From UBA3206 sp964548855 (GTDB lineage: Bacteria; Bacillota_I; Bacilli_A; Acholeplasmatales; Anaeroplasmataceae): 64,000 bases of DNA. The notes beneath the pieces are model-generated. The model worked only from the letters and a program-made list of their open reading frames with translations, was not told the DNA's origin and ran no database searches. This document shows, in pieces, positions 55,090-63,677 of the stretch; the first letter of the stretch is position 1; each line of letters opens with the position of its first letter. The position numbers and the translations under genes are program-made. The DNA lies in assembly GCA_964548855.1 (NCBI GenBank), contig CAZJSR010000005.1, positions 1 through 64,000 of the forward strand, written 5' to 3'.

Positions 55090-56925
55090 CTATTTATTTT
55101 CTAATTCGTCTTGAACTAGAAGACATGATACAAAATGTCCTGGTTTAACTTCTTTTAATGTTGGAACTTCATTACTACAACGTTCACAAGCTCTTGGACA
55201 TCTAGTTCTAAATGGACAACCACTTGGAACATTTAATGGACTTGGCACATCTCCTTCAAGAATAATTCTCTTATTCTCTCTTGCCTTTTTAGGATCTGGA
55301 AGAGGTACTGCTGATAGTAATGATATTGTATATGGATGAAGTGGTGCTTCATATAATTCGTCAGTTTCTGCAAGTTCAACAACTTTTCCTAAATACATTA
55401 CCGCAATTCTATCAGAAATATGTCTAACAACTAATAAGTCATGTGCAATAAATAAATATGTAAGACCTAAATCTTTTTGAAGATCTTCAAAAGTATTAAT
55501 AACTTGAGCTTGAATAGATACGTCAAGTGCTGAAACTGGTTCATCACATACAATAAACTTAGGATTAACAGCAAGTGCTCTTGCGATACCAATTCTTTGA
55601 CGTTGTCCCCCTGAGAATTCATGAGCATAACGTGTTGATTGTTCTGGTGATAGACCTACTTTTTTCATTAAATCTAAAACAATACTACGTCTTTCTTCTT
55701 TTGTTTTATAAAGTTTATTAACATCAAGAGGTTCTGCGATAATATCCGCAACAGTCATACGTGGATTTAATGAAGAATATGGATCTTGGAAAACCATTGT
55801 ACATTTCTTTCTGAAATCCTTCATTCTAATCTTTGAAGAAGATAGAACTGCTTTTCTATCATTTGCAGCTTGTTTCTTAATCTCTTTTATAGAATCTATA
55901 TAAGTGTAATACTCACTTTCACTTCTAGCTTTTTTGATTTGGAATGCTAAATCTTCTTTAATAACATTTAAAGTATTTTGATATTCACCTGTTATTTTAG
56001 ATTTTTCAACACTATAATCATTTTGAATTTTTTCTTTAGCTACAATATTAGAAATAATTGCGTCTTTCTTAGTTTTTTCATAATCTTTATTTAATTTAGC
56101 CTTAAGATTCTTATAGTTAGTCTTAGCTAAAGTTAATTCTTCTTTATCAGTAATTTCACTAACTTTTTGTTTTTCTAAATTAAGTTTTTCTTTGTTTGCT
56201 TTATTTAGCTCATCTACTTTAATTAAGTTATCTTGGTGAATCTTCTTTTGTTCAGCTAATGCATTTTTCTTATCTTCTAACGCTTTCTTTAAAAGAGGAT
56301 TTCTATGTTCTTTAGCAGATAAAATTGAAGTTTTTGCAGTAGTTTTAAATTCAGATACTTTCTTATCTACTTTAGCCTCAACAGTAGGATTTTTCTCCTT
56401 AACTACGATACTTTCAAGTTTTGAGTTCTTTAAAGCTTCTATTTCAGCCAATTTGCCATTAATTTCAGCTTGTTTTTTAGAATATTTTTCTTGATATTTT
56501 AAAGTTAAATTATTAACTGTTTCATCTAGTTCTTTTTTAATCGTTTCTATTTTTTCAACATCATCTTTTGATAGAGCTTTAATTTTCTTTTTGGCTTCAT
56601 ATTTAGCAGATTTAATCTCAAATTGTTTTTCTTTTACAATCTTCTTTAAATCTGAATAAGGTGAAATCTCAACACCATCAAATAATACATCTCCACTTGA
56701 TGGATTATATAAATTCATAATTGTACGACCTAAAGTTGTTTTTCCACAACCACTTTCACCTACAACTCCTAGTGTTTCACCTTTTTTTATCTTAAAAGAT
56801 ACACCATCAACAGCTTTTAAGGGAGTAGTTTTAAAGAATCCTGTTGTAATATCAAAATGCATTTTAAGATTATTTACTTCAAGTAAATATTCTTCATTTA
56901 ATTCTTTATCTAAATTATTTTGCAT
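55090..56925 (-). CDS. oppF: Oligopeptide ABC transporter ATPase OppF with a large coiled-coil insertion
   Basis: A 611-residue OppF; ordinary OppF is about 310-330 residues. The ATPase ends are normal: Walker A GESGCGKTT near residue 56, the Q-loop MVFQDPYSSLNPR near 377, signature SGGQRQR near 440, Walker B FIVCDEPVSALD, and the C-terminal Cys motif with CPFRTRCPRA that binds a metal cluster in this family. Between Walker A and the Q-loop (residues about 96-368, DNA 55821-56640) is about 270 residues of Lys/Glu-rich predicted coiled coil. Large OppF insertions are known in mycoplasma relatives. The ATG at 56925 has AAAGGAGGAAG upstream and overlaps oppD by 11 bp. Confidence 0.93.
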   Translation of the reverse strand: MQNNLDKELNEEYLLEVNNLKMHFDITTGFFKTTPLKAVDGVSFKIKKGETLGVVGESGCGKTTLGRTIMNLYNPSSGDVLFDGVEISPYSDLKKIVKEKQFEIKSAKYEAKKKIKALSKDDVEKIETIKKELDETVNNLTLKYQEKYSKKQAEINGKLAEIEALKNSKLESIVVKEKNPTVEAKVDKKVSEFKTTAKTSILSAKEHRNPLLKKALEDKKNALAEQKKIHQDNLIKVDELNKANKEKLNLEKQKVSEITDKEELTLAKTNYKNLKAKLNKDYEKTKKDAIISNIVAKEKIQNDYSVEKSKITGEYQNTLNVIKEDLAFQIKKARSESEYYTYIDSIKEIKKQAANDRKAVLSSSKIRMKDFRKKCTMVFQDPYSSLNPRMTVADIIAEPLDVNKLYKTKEERRSIVLDLMKKVGLSPEQSTRYAHEFSGGQRQRIGIARALAVNPKFIVCDEPVSALDVSIQAQVINTFEDLQKDLGLTYLFIAHDLLVVRHISDRIAVMYLGKVVELAETDELYEAPLHPYTISLLSAVPLPDPKKARENKRIILEGDVPSPLNVPSGCPFRTRCPRACERCSNEVPTLKEVKPGHFVSCLLVQDELENK

Positions 56926-58075
56926 TAGACTCTTCCTCCTTTGCATTATTAATATCTGTTGAAGCATTATCCATAATTTCTTTTACATGCATAAAACATG
57001 AACATTTATGATAGCTATTAACATCTAGTTCTTCAGGATATTTCTCTAAACATATCTTCATTGCATGAGGACATCTTGGAGAGAATGCACATCCTTTTGG
57101 TAAATTTAAAAGGTCAATTGCATTACCAGATATTGGTACTAATCTTTCTTTTGAACCATCAGCTGTAGGAATTGAATTTAATAATCCTTTTGTATATTCA
57201 TGTTTAGGATTATAGAATATTTCATCAGCTGTACCACGTTCTACAATTTTACCACCATACATTACAATAACTTCATCGCATAATTCAGCAACAACTCCAA
57301 GGTCATGTGTAATTAAAATTACAGCCATTCCCATTTTCTTTTGAATATCTTGAATAAGTTCAAGAATTTGAGCTTGAATTGTAACGTCTAGTGCGGTAGT
57401 AGGCTCATCTGCAATAAGTAAATCAGGTTCACACGCAAGAGCCATCGCAATCATAATACGTTGAAGCATTCCTCCTGAGAATTCAAAAGGATATTGTTTT
57501 AATCTCTTTTCAGGTGAATTAATACCTACAAGAGTAAGCATTTCAATAGCACGAGCATTTGCTTCTTTTTTTGAAGGTTTTACCTTTTTGATAGTTTCAA
57601 CATAAACAGGTTTACCTGCTTCATCTAAAACGACTTTACCATTTTCATCTATTTTCTTTACCTTGCATACTCTATCAACAGTTGTATGAAGATAAATAGC
57701 TTCTCTTAATTGGTTACCAATTGTATATACAGGATTTAAACTTGTCATTGGATCTTGGAATATTATACTAATCTTTCCACCACGAATCTTAGATAATTCT
57801 TTTTCACTTAATCCAACAAGTTCTTTTCCTTCAAGTTTAATGCTTCCACCAACAATTTTTCCTGGGCTTGATAAAATTTGCATAAGTGAATATGCCGTAA
57901 CACTCTTACCAGAACCACTTTCACCAACTATTCCAAGTATTTTACCCTTATCAACATTAAAACTAGTTCCAGCAACGCTCTTAACTTCCCCTGCAGGAAC
58001 AAAGAATGATGTTTCTAAATTTCTAACTTCTAAGAAGTGTTCATATGTTAATTCTTTTTCATTATTCATTTCCAT
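56915..58075 (-). CDS. oppD: Oligopeptide ABC transporter ATPase OppD
   Basis: A 386-residue OppD, slightly longer than usual because of about 35 extra residues (VCKVKKIDENGKVVLDEAGK and on) after the Q-loop. Walker A is GESGSGKSV, Q-loop IIFQDPMTSLNPVY, signature FSGGMLQR, Walker B LLIADEPTTALD. The C-terminal Cys motif CAFSPRCPHA is typical. With OppF it powers peptide import through OppBC. AGGTG precedes the ATG. Confidence 0.95.
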   Translation of the reverse strand: MEMNNEKELTYEHFLEVRNLETSFFVPAGEVKSVAGTSFNVDKGKILGIVGESGSGKSVTAYSLMQILSSPGKIVGGSIKLEGKELVGLSEKELSKIRGGKISIIFQDPMTSLNPVYTIGNQLREAIYLHTTVDRVCKVKKIDENGKVVLDEAGKPVYVETIKKVKPSKKEANARAIEMLTLVGINSPEKRLKQYPFEFSGGMLQRIMIAMALACEPDLLIADEPTTALDVTIQAQILELIQDIQKKMGMAVILITHDLGVVAELCDEVIVMYGGKIVERGTADEIFYNPKHEYTKGLLNSIPTADGSKERLVPISGNAIDLLNLPKGCAFSPRCPHAMKICLEKYPEELDVNSYHKCSCFMHVKEIMDNASTDINNAKEEESNAK

Positions 58076-58083
58076 AAAAACAC

Positions 58084-59187
58084 CTACTTTCTAAGTCTTG
58101 GATCAAATGCATCTCTTAATGCATCACCAATTAAATTTAAAGATAATACAATAACACAAATAGAACCTGCAGATAAAATTAATTGATATGTATAGTTAGT
58201 CATGACTCCGATTGCAGAAGCATCACTAGATAGTGATCCAAGTGATGGCATTGGAGTAGCAACTCCTAAACCTACATAACTTAAAAAACTTTCAGTAAAT
58301 ATTGCAGACGGTATTTGTAATGCAGTTGTAATTATAATAATACTTACACAGTTTGGAAGTAAGTGCTTAATTATAATTTTAGCTGGACTTGTACCTATTG
58401 TTTTTGCAGCAAGAACGAATTCTTGTTTCTTAATACTCATAATTTGTCCACGTACCATACGTGCCATACCTACCCAATAAAGTAGTCCATAAACTATAAA
58501 TATACTAATCATACCGACTCCGACGGATTCAAGTATTGTACCTTCAATTGCTTTTCCCAGGGAACTCTTTAACACTACTGACAGTAAAATAATAATTAGC
58601 ATATCAGGTAGTGAATAGATAACATCTACAATACGCATCATTATCATATCTACTTTTCCACCAAAGAATCCAGCAATTGAACCATAAATAGTTCCAATTA
58701 TGAATACAATAATACTAGCAAAGAATCCAACACATAATGATACTCTCATACCAAAAATTAGACGAATGAAATAATCTCTTCCTGAATTATCTGTACCAAA
58801 TATATGTGGCATAACAAATTCACCTTGTTTTCTTAAATATTCTTCATAAGGTGAATAAGTAAAAGGTTTTAAATTTTGGAAAGCTGTATCAGTTAATTTT
58901 GTACTTTCCTTCCATGCGTTATATTTTTCACCATTGTATACATTTAACGCTAAAATGTCTCCATATTGATATGGCCAAAACATCGGAATAAAAATCGCAA
59001 GTAAAATTAATATAGCGATAATACTTATACAAACTATAGCTATTGGATTTTTAATTAATCTTTTGAATCCATCCTTCCAAAATGATGACTGCGGACGCAT
59101 TTTTACTACTTGTGTTTTTTCAGCTTCTGATACTTCTTCGAACATAGAGTAATCAGGCTGTAATGATAAAATATTTTTCTTTGTCAT
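58084..59187 (-). CDS. oppC: Oligopeptide ABC transporter permease OppC
   Basis: A 367-residue permease with about six transmembrane helices. The N-terminal cytosolic part and first helix are followed by a large outside loop (to about residue 130), as in other OppC. The conserved EAA-type coupling region is VRGQIMSIKKQEFVLAAKTI. GTAGGAGGAAG precedes the ATG. It lies between oppB and oppD. Confidence 0.95.
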   Translation of the reverse strand: MTKKNILSLQPDYSMFEEVSEAEKTQVVKMRPQSSFWKDGFKRLIKNPIAIVCISIIAILILLAIFIPMFWPYQYGDILALNVYNGEKYNAWKESTKLTDTAFQNLKPFTYSPYEEYLRKQGEFVMPHIFGTDNSGRDYFIRLIFGMRVSLCVGFFASIIVFIIGTIYGSIAGFFGGKVDMIMMRIVDVIYSLPDMLIIILLSVVLKSSLGKAIEGTILESVGVGMISIFIVYGLLYWVGMARMVRGQIMSIKKQEFVLAAKTIGTSPAKIIIKHLLPNCVSIIIITTALQIPSAIFTESFLSYVGLGVATPMPSLGSLSSDASAIGVMTNYTYQLILSAGSICVIVLSLNLIGDALRDAFDPRLRK

Positions 59188-59199
59188 TTAATCTTCCTC

Positions 59200-60138
59200 C
59201 TACTCTAAGTCTACTCTAGGATTTACAACCTTATATAAAATATCGCTAACAAGAATCATTAAGATTACTAATATCGATACGAATACAGTTGTACCCATGA
59301 TAAGTGGATAATCTAATTGATTGATTGAATCAATTAATTTCTTACCAAGTCCTGGAATACTAAACATATTTTCAACAACTAAACTTCCTGTAAGGATATA
59401 GGCAATCATTGGTCCTGCATATGTAATTACTGGTGTAAGTGAATTACGTAGTGCATGTTTGAATAAAACCTTAACTGGTCCTACACCTTTAGCTTTTGCA
59501 GTTCTAATATAATCTGCTTCAAGTACATCAATTGTTGACGTTCTTGTAAGTCTTATTATATAAGCCATAGGATATAAAGATAGCGCAATAACTGGTAAAA
59601 CAAATTTTAAAATAGAGTCACTTCTACCATAGTTAGCCGGGAATATTTGAGCCTTTATACATAAGAAATAATATAAGAAAGCCGCAATAACGAAAGAAGG
59701 AACTGAAACCATTGCGGTAGATAAAATCATAATTACTCTATCTGCAATTTTTCCGTGTTTAACTGCCGCAATTACTCCTAAAATTAATCCTAGAATAATC
59801 GCAAGAATCGCAGCTAATATTCCATTTAATGCAGAATATCTAAACCCTTCTCCAATAATTTGCATTACATCTTTTCCTACTTGTTGTTTAATTGAAACTC
59901 CAAAGTCAAATCTAAATGCATTAACTAAATATTTCAAATATTGTACAAATAACGGTTGATCTAAGCCATATCTTGCTTTTAAAGCGTTAATTTGAGCTTG
60001 GCTCGTAACCTTTTCACTTAAAAATGGATTTCCAGGTACAGCTTGCATAGCCCAAAATGTGACTGTTATAACTACCATAATAGTCAAAATCGCAAAGGCT
60101 AATCTCTTAACAATATACATTGCCGTCTTTGAATTCAT
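59200..60138 (-). CDS. oppB: Oligopeptide ABC transporter permease OppB
   Basis: A 312-residue permease with about six transmembrane helices; it forms the channel with OppC. The N-terminal MYIVKRLAFAI and QAVPGNPFLSE are typical; the coupling segment TSTIDVLEADYIRTAKAKG is near residue 205. The ATG at 60138 has GGAGGTTATAAT upstream; an in-frame start 22 codons earlier lies in the promoter region. It is the first gene of oppBCDFA, behind the promoter at 60176-60204. Confidence 0.95.
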   Translation of the reverse strand: MNSKTAMYIVKRLAFAILTIMVVITVTFWAMQAVPGNPFLSEKVTSQAQINALKARYGLDQPLFVQYLKYLVNAFRFDFGVSIKQQVGKDVMQIIGEGFRYSALNGILAAILAIILGLILGVIAAVKHGKIADRVIMILSTAMVSVPSFVIAAFLYYFLCIKAQIFPANYGRSDSILKFVLPVIALSLYPMAYIIRLTRTSTIDVLEADYIRTAKAKGVGPVKVLFKHALRNSLTPVITYAGPMIAYILTGSLVVENMFSIPGLGKKLIDSINQLDYPLIMGTTVFVSILVILMILVSDILYKVVNPRVDLE

Positions 60139-60175
60139 ATTATAACCTCCAATAAAATATAAAAATATACAATAT

Positions 60176-60204
60176 ATTATACAATAACAAAAAACAATTT
60201 TCAA
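60176..60204 (-). promoter_or_regulatory. Promoter of the oppBCDFA operon
   Basis: TTGAAA (60199-60204) and TATAAT (60176-60181) on the minus strand, exactly 17 bp apart, about 38 bp before oppB. Confidence 0.75.
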
Positions 60205-60598
60205 ATTTTATAAAATCAAAATCGAAAACAGGGGTATTTTGGTTTAGATAATAAATTTTAAAACAGAAGTTTTTTCAAAATTTTATACAAAAAAATAATT
60301 TTTTTCTATATTTTTTAACATTTTTTTATCAAAAATATTATCGTTTCATCGAATAAAATTTTAAATTCAAAATTTAATTCTTTTGAATTTTTGTCGAAAA
60401 ACGACGTTTCAAATCGAATTTTCTTTTTTTTAGACTACATTTATATTAAAAATGTAAAAATATTCGAAAAAAACATATAAATGTATTGAAAAAACCAAAC
60501 TTTTGTTTTATTATTTTTATATTTAACAATTTTTACTTCTTTTGGTAAAATATTATATAAATAAATATAGATATTTCACTTATTATTTTGCTTTAAAT
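60205..60598. other. AT-rich intergenic region between opp and trpS, no gene
   Basis: About 394 bp without a plausible gene on either strand. It has poly-T and poly-A tracts, several TTCGA or ATCGAA words, one perfect 10-bp hairpin (60363-60390) and a small one (GTCG-AAAAA-CGAC at 60393-60405). Confidence 0.6.
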
Positions 60599-60627
60599 TT
60601 GACATATTAAACATAAATAAGTATAAT
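60599..60627 (+). promoter_or_regulatory. Promoter of trpS
   Basis: TTGACA (60599-60604) and TATAAT (60622-60627), both consensus, 17 bp apart. Confidence 0.8.
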
Positions 60628-60633
60628 ATTAAA

Positions 60634-60847
60634 CAAACGACAAAGTAAGAATAGTAATATTATTTTAATTTATAAGAGAGAAGCTGTTTGGTGCAAAGCT
60701 TTATTTAAAATATTATGAATGGACTTACGAGTGCTACTAATACTAGCCGTTACTCACGTTACGAGTTTTAAGTGCCTTTTTTTGAAAAAAAGGAATTAAG
60801 GTGGTACCACGATAAATCGTCCTTAGATTAAGGGCGATTTTTTTAAA
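60634..60847 (+). promoter_or_regulatory. T-box leader of trpS, specifier UGG (Trp)
   Basis: Stem I contains GAATGGACTTACG, with the specifier UGG at 60720-60722. The T-box motif AAGGTGGTACCACG is at 60798-60811. The terminator AAATCGtCCTT paired with AAGGgCGATTT (60813-60846) ends in a T run. Uncharged tRNA-Trp would allow readthrough into trpS. Confidence 0.93.
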
Positions 60848-60863
60848 TTTTGGAGGTTTTTTT

Positions 60864-61862
60864 ATGAAAAGATTAGTTTCAGGTATACAACCTAGTGGAA
60901 ATATTACATTAGGGAATTATTTAGGTGCAATAAAAAATTTTGTTAAATTACAAGATGAGATAGAAGATTGTGAATTTTTCATATTTATCGCAGACTTACA
61001 TGCAATCACGGTTCCTCAAGAAAAAGAAAAATTAAGAAAAAATATAAAAAGTCTTGCGGCTTTATATATAGCTTGTGGGCTTAATCCTGATAAAGTTCAT
61101 TTATTTATTCAATCTGAAGTTTTAGCACATAATATGTTAGGTTACGTAATGGAATGTACAGGATATATTGGTGAAATGGAAAGAATGACACAATATAAAG
61201 ATAAGAAAGTTAAACAAGTTCAAGGAGTTTCTTGTTCACTTTTAACTTATCCTGCTTTAATGGCTGCGGATATATTATTATATGATGCAGATTTAGTTCC
61301 AGTTGGTGAAGATCAAAAACAACACCTAGAACTTACAAGAAATTTAGCTACTCGTTTTAATTCTAAATATGGAGACACATTTATTGTTCCTGAGCCATAT
61401 ATTGCTAAAGAAGGTGCTAAAATTATGTCTCTTAATGACCCTAGTAAAAAGATGAGTAAATCAGATCCTAATCCTAAGGCTTATATATCATTACTTGATG
61501 ATATAACTGTAGCTAAAAAGAAAATAATGAGTGCAGTTACTGACTCTTTAGGTACAATTAGTTATGATAAAGAAAATCGTCCTGGTATTTCTAATTTACT
61601 TACAATATACTCTTGTGTTACAAATGAACAAATTCCAGATATTGTAAAAAAATACGAAGGGAAAGGATATCAAGAATTTAAAACAGACCTTGCAGAAAAA
61701 ATTGAATATTTATTAACTCCTATTCAAAATAGATATAATGAATTAATAAATTCAAAAGAATTAGATGAAATCTTAGATAAAGGTCAAGAATATGCATCTA
61801 AAATAGCGTTTAAAAAGATGTCAAAGGTATATAATAAAATTGGATTAGGTAGAAAAAGATAG
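60864..61862 (+). CDS. trpS: Tryptophanyl-tRNA synthetase
   Basis: A 332-residue class I synthetase, standard bacterial length. It charges tRNA-Trp. The HIGH-like motif is GNYLGAI in SGIQPSGNITLGNYLGAI, and KMSKS appears as KKMSKSDPNPK near residue 193. GEDQKQHLELTRNLA is the family signature. The adjacent T-box with a UGG specifier confirms the amino acid. GGAGG precedes the ATG. cysE follows 8 bp later. Confidence 0.97.
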   Translation: MKRLVSGIQPSGNITLGNYLGAIKNFVKLQDEIEDCEFFIFIADLHAITVPQEKEKLRKNIKSLAALYIACGLNPDKVHLFIQSEVLAHNMLGYVMECTGYIGEMERMTQYKDKKVKQVQGVSCSLLTYPALMAADILLYDADLVPVGEDQKQHLELTRNLATRFNSKYGDTFIVPEPYIAKEGAKIMSLNDPSKKMSKSDPNPKAYISLLDDITVAKKKIMSAVTDSLGTISYDKENRPGISNLLTIYSCVTNEQIPDIVKKYEGKGYQEFKTDLAEKIEYLLTPIQNRYNELINSKELDEILDKGQEYASKIAFKKMSKVYNKIGLGRKR

Positions 61863-61870
61863 GTGAAAAT

Positions 61871-62446
61871 ATGAAACAATGGCAAATAATACTTATAAGT
61901 ATTATAGGTGGTATAGTGCTTCTTCTTTTCTTAATTTGGCTATTTAATAGAAAATATTTTAAATCAATAAAAGAAAGAGACCCAGCCGCTAGATATTTTT
62001 TACAGATAATAATATGTTATCCTGGTGTACATGCATTATTTTGGTATAGAATCGCCCATGTATTTTGGAAACTGCATTTAAAATTAATCGCTGAAATCAT
62101 CACTTTTATAGTTAGAAATACATTAAATATCGAAATACATCCTGGTGCAAAAATAGGTAAATATTTTTTCATTGACCATGGTACAGGAGTAGTAATTGGT
62201 GAAACTACTATAATTGGTGATAAATGTACAATTTATCATGGTGTTACACTTGGTGGACATGGTACAAATCATGGTAAAAGACACCCTACTGTTGGAAATA
62301 ATGTTATGATTGGTGCAGGCGCAACTGTACTTGGAAATATCACACTTGAAGACAATGTGAAAATAGGAGCTAACGCAACTGTACTTCAAGATGTCCCTGA
62401 GAGCTCTACAGTTATCGGAGTTAAAGGAACAATAAAGAATGTATAA
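61871..62446 (+). CDS. cysE: Serine O-acetyltransferase with an N-terminal membrane helix
   Basis: A 191-residue CysE-type hexapeptide acyltransferase. It makes O-acetylserine for cysteine synthesis. RDPAARYF begins the catalytic part and the beta-helix follows, with EIHPGAKIGKYFFIDHGTGV, ETTIIGD, YHGVTLGGHG and KRHPTVG typical of CysE. The first about 30 residues include a hydrophobic helix (about residues 5-24), which cytosolic CysE proteins lack, so it may be membrane-tethered. It is 8 bp after trpS, so cysteine precursor synthesis would be under the tryptophan T-box. Confidence 0.88.
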   Translation: MKQWQIILISIIGGIVLLLFLIWLFNRKYFKSIKERDPAARYFLQIIICYPGVHALFWYRIAHVFWKLHLKLIAEIITFIVRNTLNIEIHPGAKIGKYFFIDHGTGVVIGETTIIGDKCTIYHGVTLGGHGTNHGKRHPTVGNNVMIGAGATVLGNITLEDNVKIGANATVLQDVPESSTVIGVKGTIKNV

Positions 62447-62448
62447 AA

Positions 62449-62470
62449 AAATAAGGAAAATTCCTTATTT
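62449..62470. terminator. Bidirectional terminator between cysE and the alanine racemase gene
   Basis: AAATAAGGAA (62449-62458) pairs with TTCCTTATTT (62461-62470), with A and T runs on either side. Confidence 0.8.
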
Positions 62471-62473
62471 TTT

Positions 62474-63337
62474 TTATCTCATATTAACTAAAATCTCATG
62501 TTCACTTCTTACGTCATCTAATATAACTAGTGCCTTATCATTTAACATAACATTCTCATCAACTTTAATAAACATATAATCCATGCATAATTTTCCTACT
62601 GATTCATATGTTTTATTTTTTATAATTACTTTATAATTATAATTTTCAAGAAGTCCGTTTATATATCCTATATTTAATATAGCAATTTTCATTTTATTAG
62701 GCGTTTTATAAGTTTTACTATATCCAACATATTCTCCCTTGTTTATCTCTCTAATTTTTATAACATCTGCATAAACCTTATATGCATCATTATATATCTC
62801 AAGACCTACCCTATTATTTAAGGAATGATTTATATTATTAAAACCACTTCCACCTACATGATATATTAAATCTCTTCTTTTTATATTCTTTAACATACTT
62901 CTAAATATCTTCAAATCATCATAATAAGATACTCCATTTGAATGAAAATATATGCCTTCACATAATTTATTATTTATTATAGTATGATTTATATTATTAA
63001 AACCAAATCTATTCATATTTATATTAATTTCATAATGAAATGATAATTTGTTGTTCAAACAAAAAACAAAATCATCCATATCTCTTACAGAATATATTAA
63101 TCTCTTATCAACATTTCTTTCTATTCCTAGTAGTATAATATATGATTTAGGACATTCATCTAATATAGTATATGCTTCATTTATGTTATTCACCGCAAAC
63201 ATATAAATATTGTTTTTAATCGCAATCGATATTATTTTTTTTATTCCAACCTTATATGCATTATCTTTAAGAACTAATATCGGATTTTTTATTTTTTTTA
63301 TATTGTCTTCAATTTTATTATAATCCCAAACAACCAT
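62474..63337 (-). CDS. Compact alanine racemase-like protein
   Basis: A 287-residue protein with the alanine racemase plan but much shorter than the usual 360-380. The PLP lysine is in VLKDNAYKVG (residue 24; canonical KANAYGHG). The barrel then has MNRFGF and HVGGSG. The catalytic Tyr of the C-terminal domain is in EYVGYSKTY, followed by NIGYINGL and GKLCMDYMF, matching SYGRTY, GYADG and CMDQ. The loss is spread over loops and the C-terminus, and the frame is intact, so it is compact and not simply truncated. It would make D-alanine for peptidoglycan, though activity needs proof. AGGTGAT precedes the ATG. Confidence 0.8.
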   Translation of the reverse strand: MVVWDYNKIEDNIKKIKNPILVLKDNAYKVGIKKIISIAIKNNIYMFAVNNINEAYTILDECPKSYIILLGIERNVDKRLIYSVRDMDDFVFCLNNKLSFHYEININMNRFGFNNINHTIINNKLCEGIYFHSNGVSYYDDLKIFRSMLKNIKRRDLIYHVGGSGFNNINHSLNNRVGLEIYNDAYKVYADVIKIREINKGEYVGYSKTYKTPNKMKIAILNIGYINGLLENYNYKVIIKNKTYESVGKLCMDYMFIKVDENVMLNDKALVILDDVRSEHEILVNMR

Positions 63338-63363
63338 ACTATCACCTAATAAATAGTATGAAA

Positions 63364-63387
63364 AAAGTCATCAAAAATGACGACTTT
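63364..63387 (-). terminator. Terminator of the Dabb gene
   Basis: AAAGTC (63364-63369) pairs with GACTTT (63382-63387); further TC/GA pairs extend the stem. A run of T follows on the minus strand. Confidence 0.7.
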
Positions 63388-63389
63388 AA

Positions 63390-63674
63390 TTAAAATTCAT
63401 AATCATAAGAAACTCTTTCTTTTACAAGAGGTCTTAATTTTTGTCCAAAAAGAACATGAATAGGATCTACACGATATTTTTCTAAATCTTCTTTTGAATT
63501 ATACAAAGCACACAACATCATATCATGACTTGATGTACTTAAAGGATTAATAACAAATTCTAATGATATTACTCCATTAATTTCTTTTAATGTTTCACTT
63601 TCTCTTTTTAACATTTCAAGATTCTCTTGTGTTGTATCATCTTTTATTTTCCAAATAACAATATGTCTTAACAT
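63390..63674 (-). CDS. Dabb-family (stress-responsive A/B barrel) protein
   Basis: A 94-residue single Dabb domain, standard length. The start MLRHIVIWKIKDD with its conserved His, and the later HDMMLCALYNSKEDLEKY, are typical of this dimeric alpha/beta barrel. Many act as small oxidoreductases or olefin-binding proteins, and others have no known role. GAGG precedes the ATG. It starts 3 bp downstream of a GH28-like gene, so it may serve sugar or pectin metabolism, but this is only positional. Confidence 0.85.
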   Translation of the reverse strand: MLRHIVIWKIKDDTTQENLEMLKRESETLKEINGVISLEFVINPLSTSSHDMMLCALYNSKEDLEKYRVDPIHVLFGQKLRPLVKERVSYDYEF

Positions 63675-63677
63675 TTT

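Noticed and set aside
62123..62389. Minus-strand 88-codon open frame opposite cysE
   Set aside because: Shadow of the hexapeptide repeats of cysE; Ser/Cys/Thr-rich with no ribosome site.
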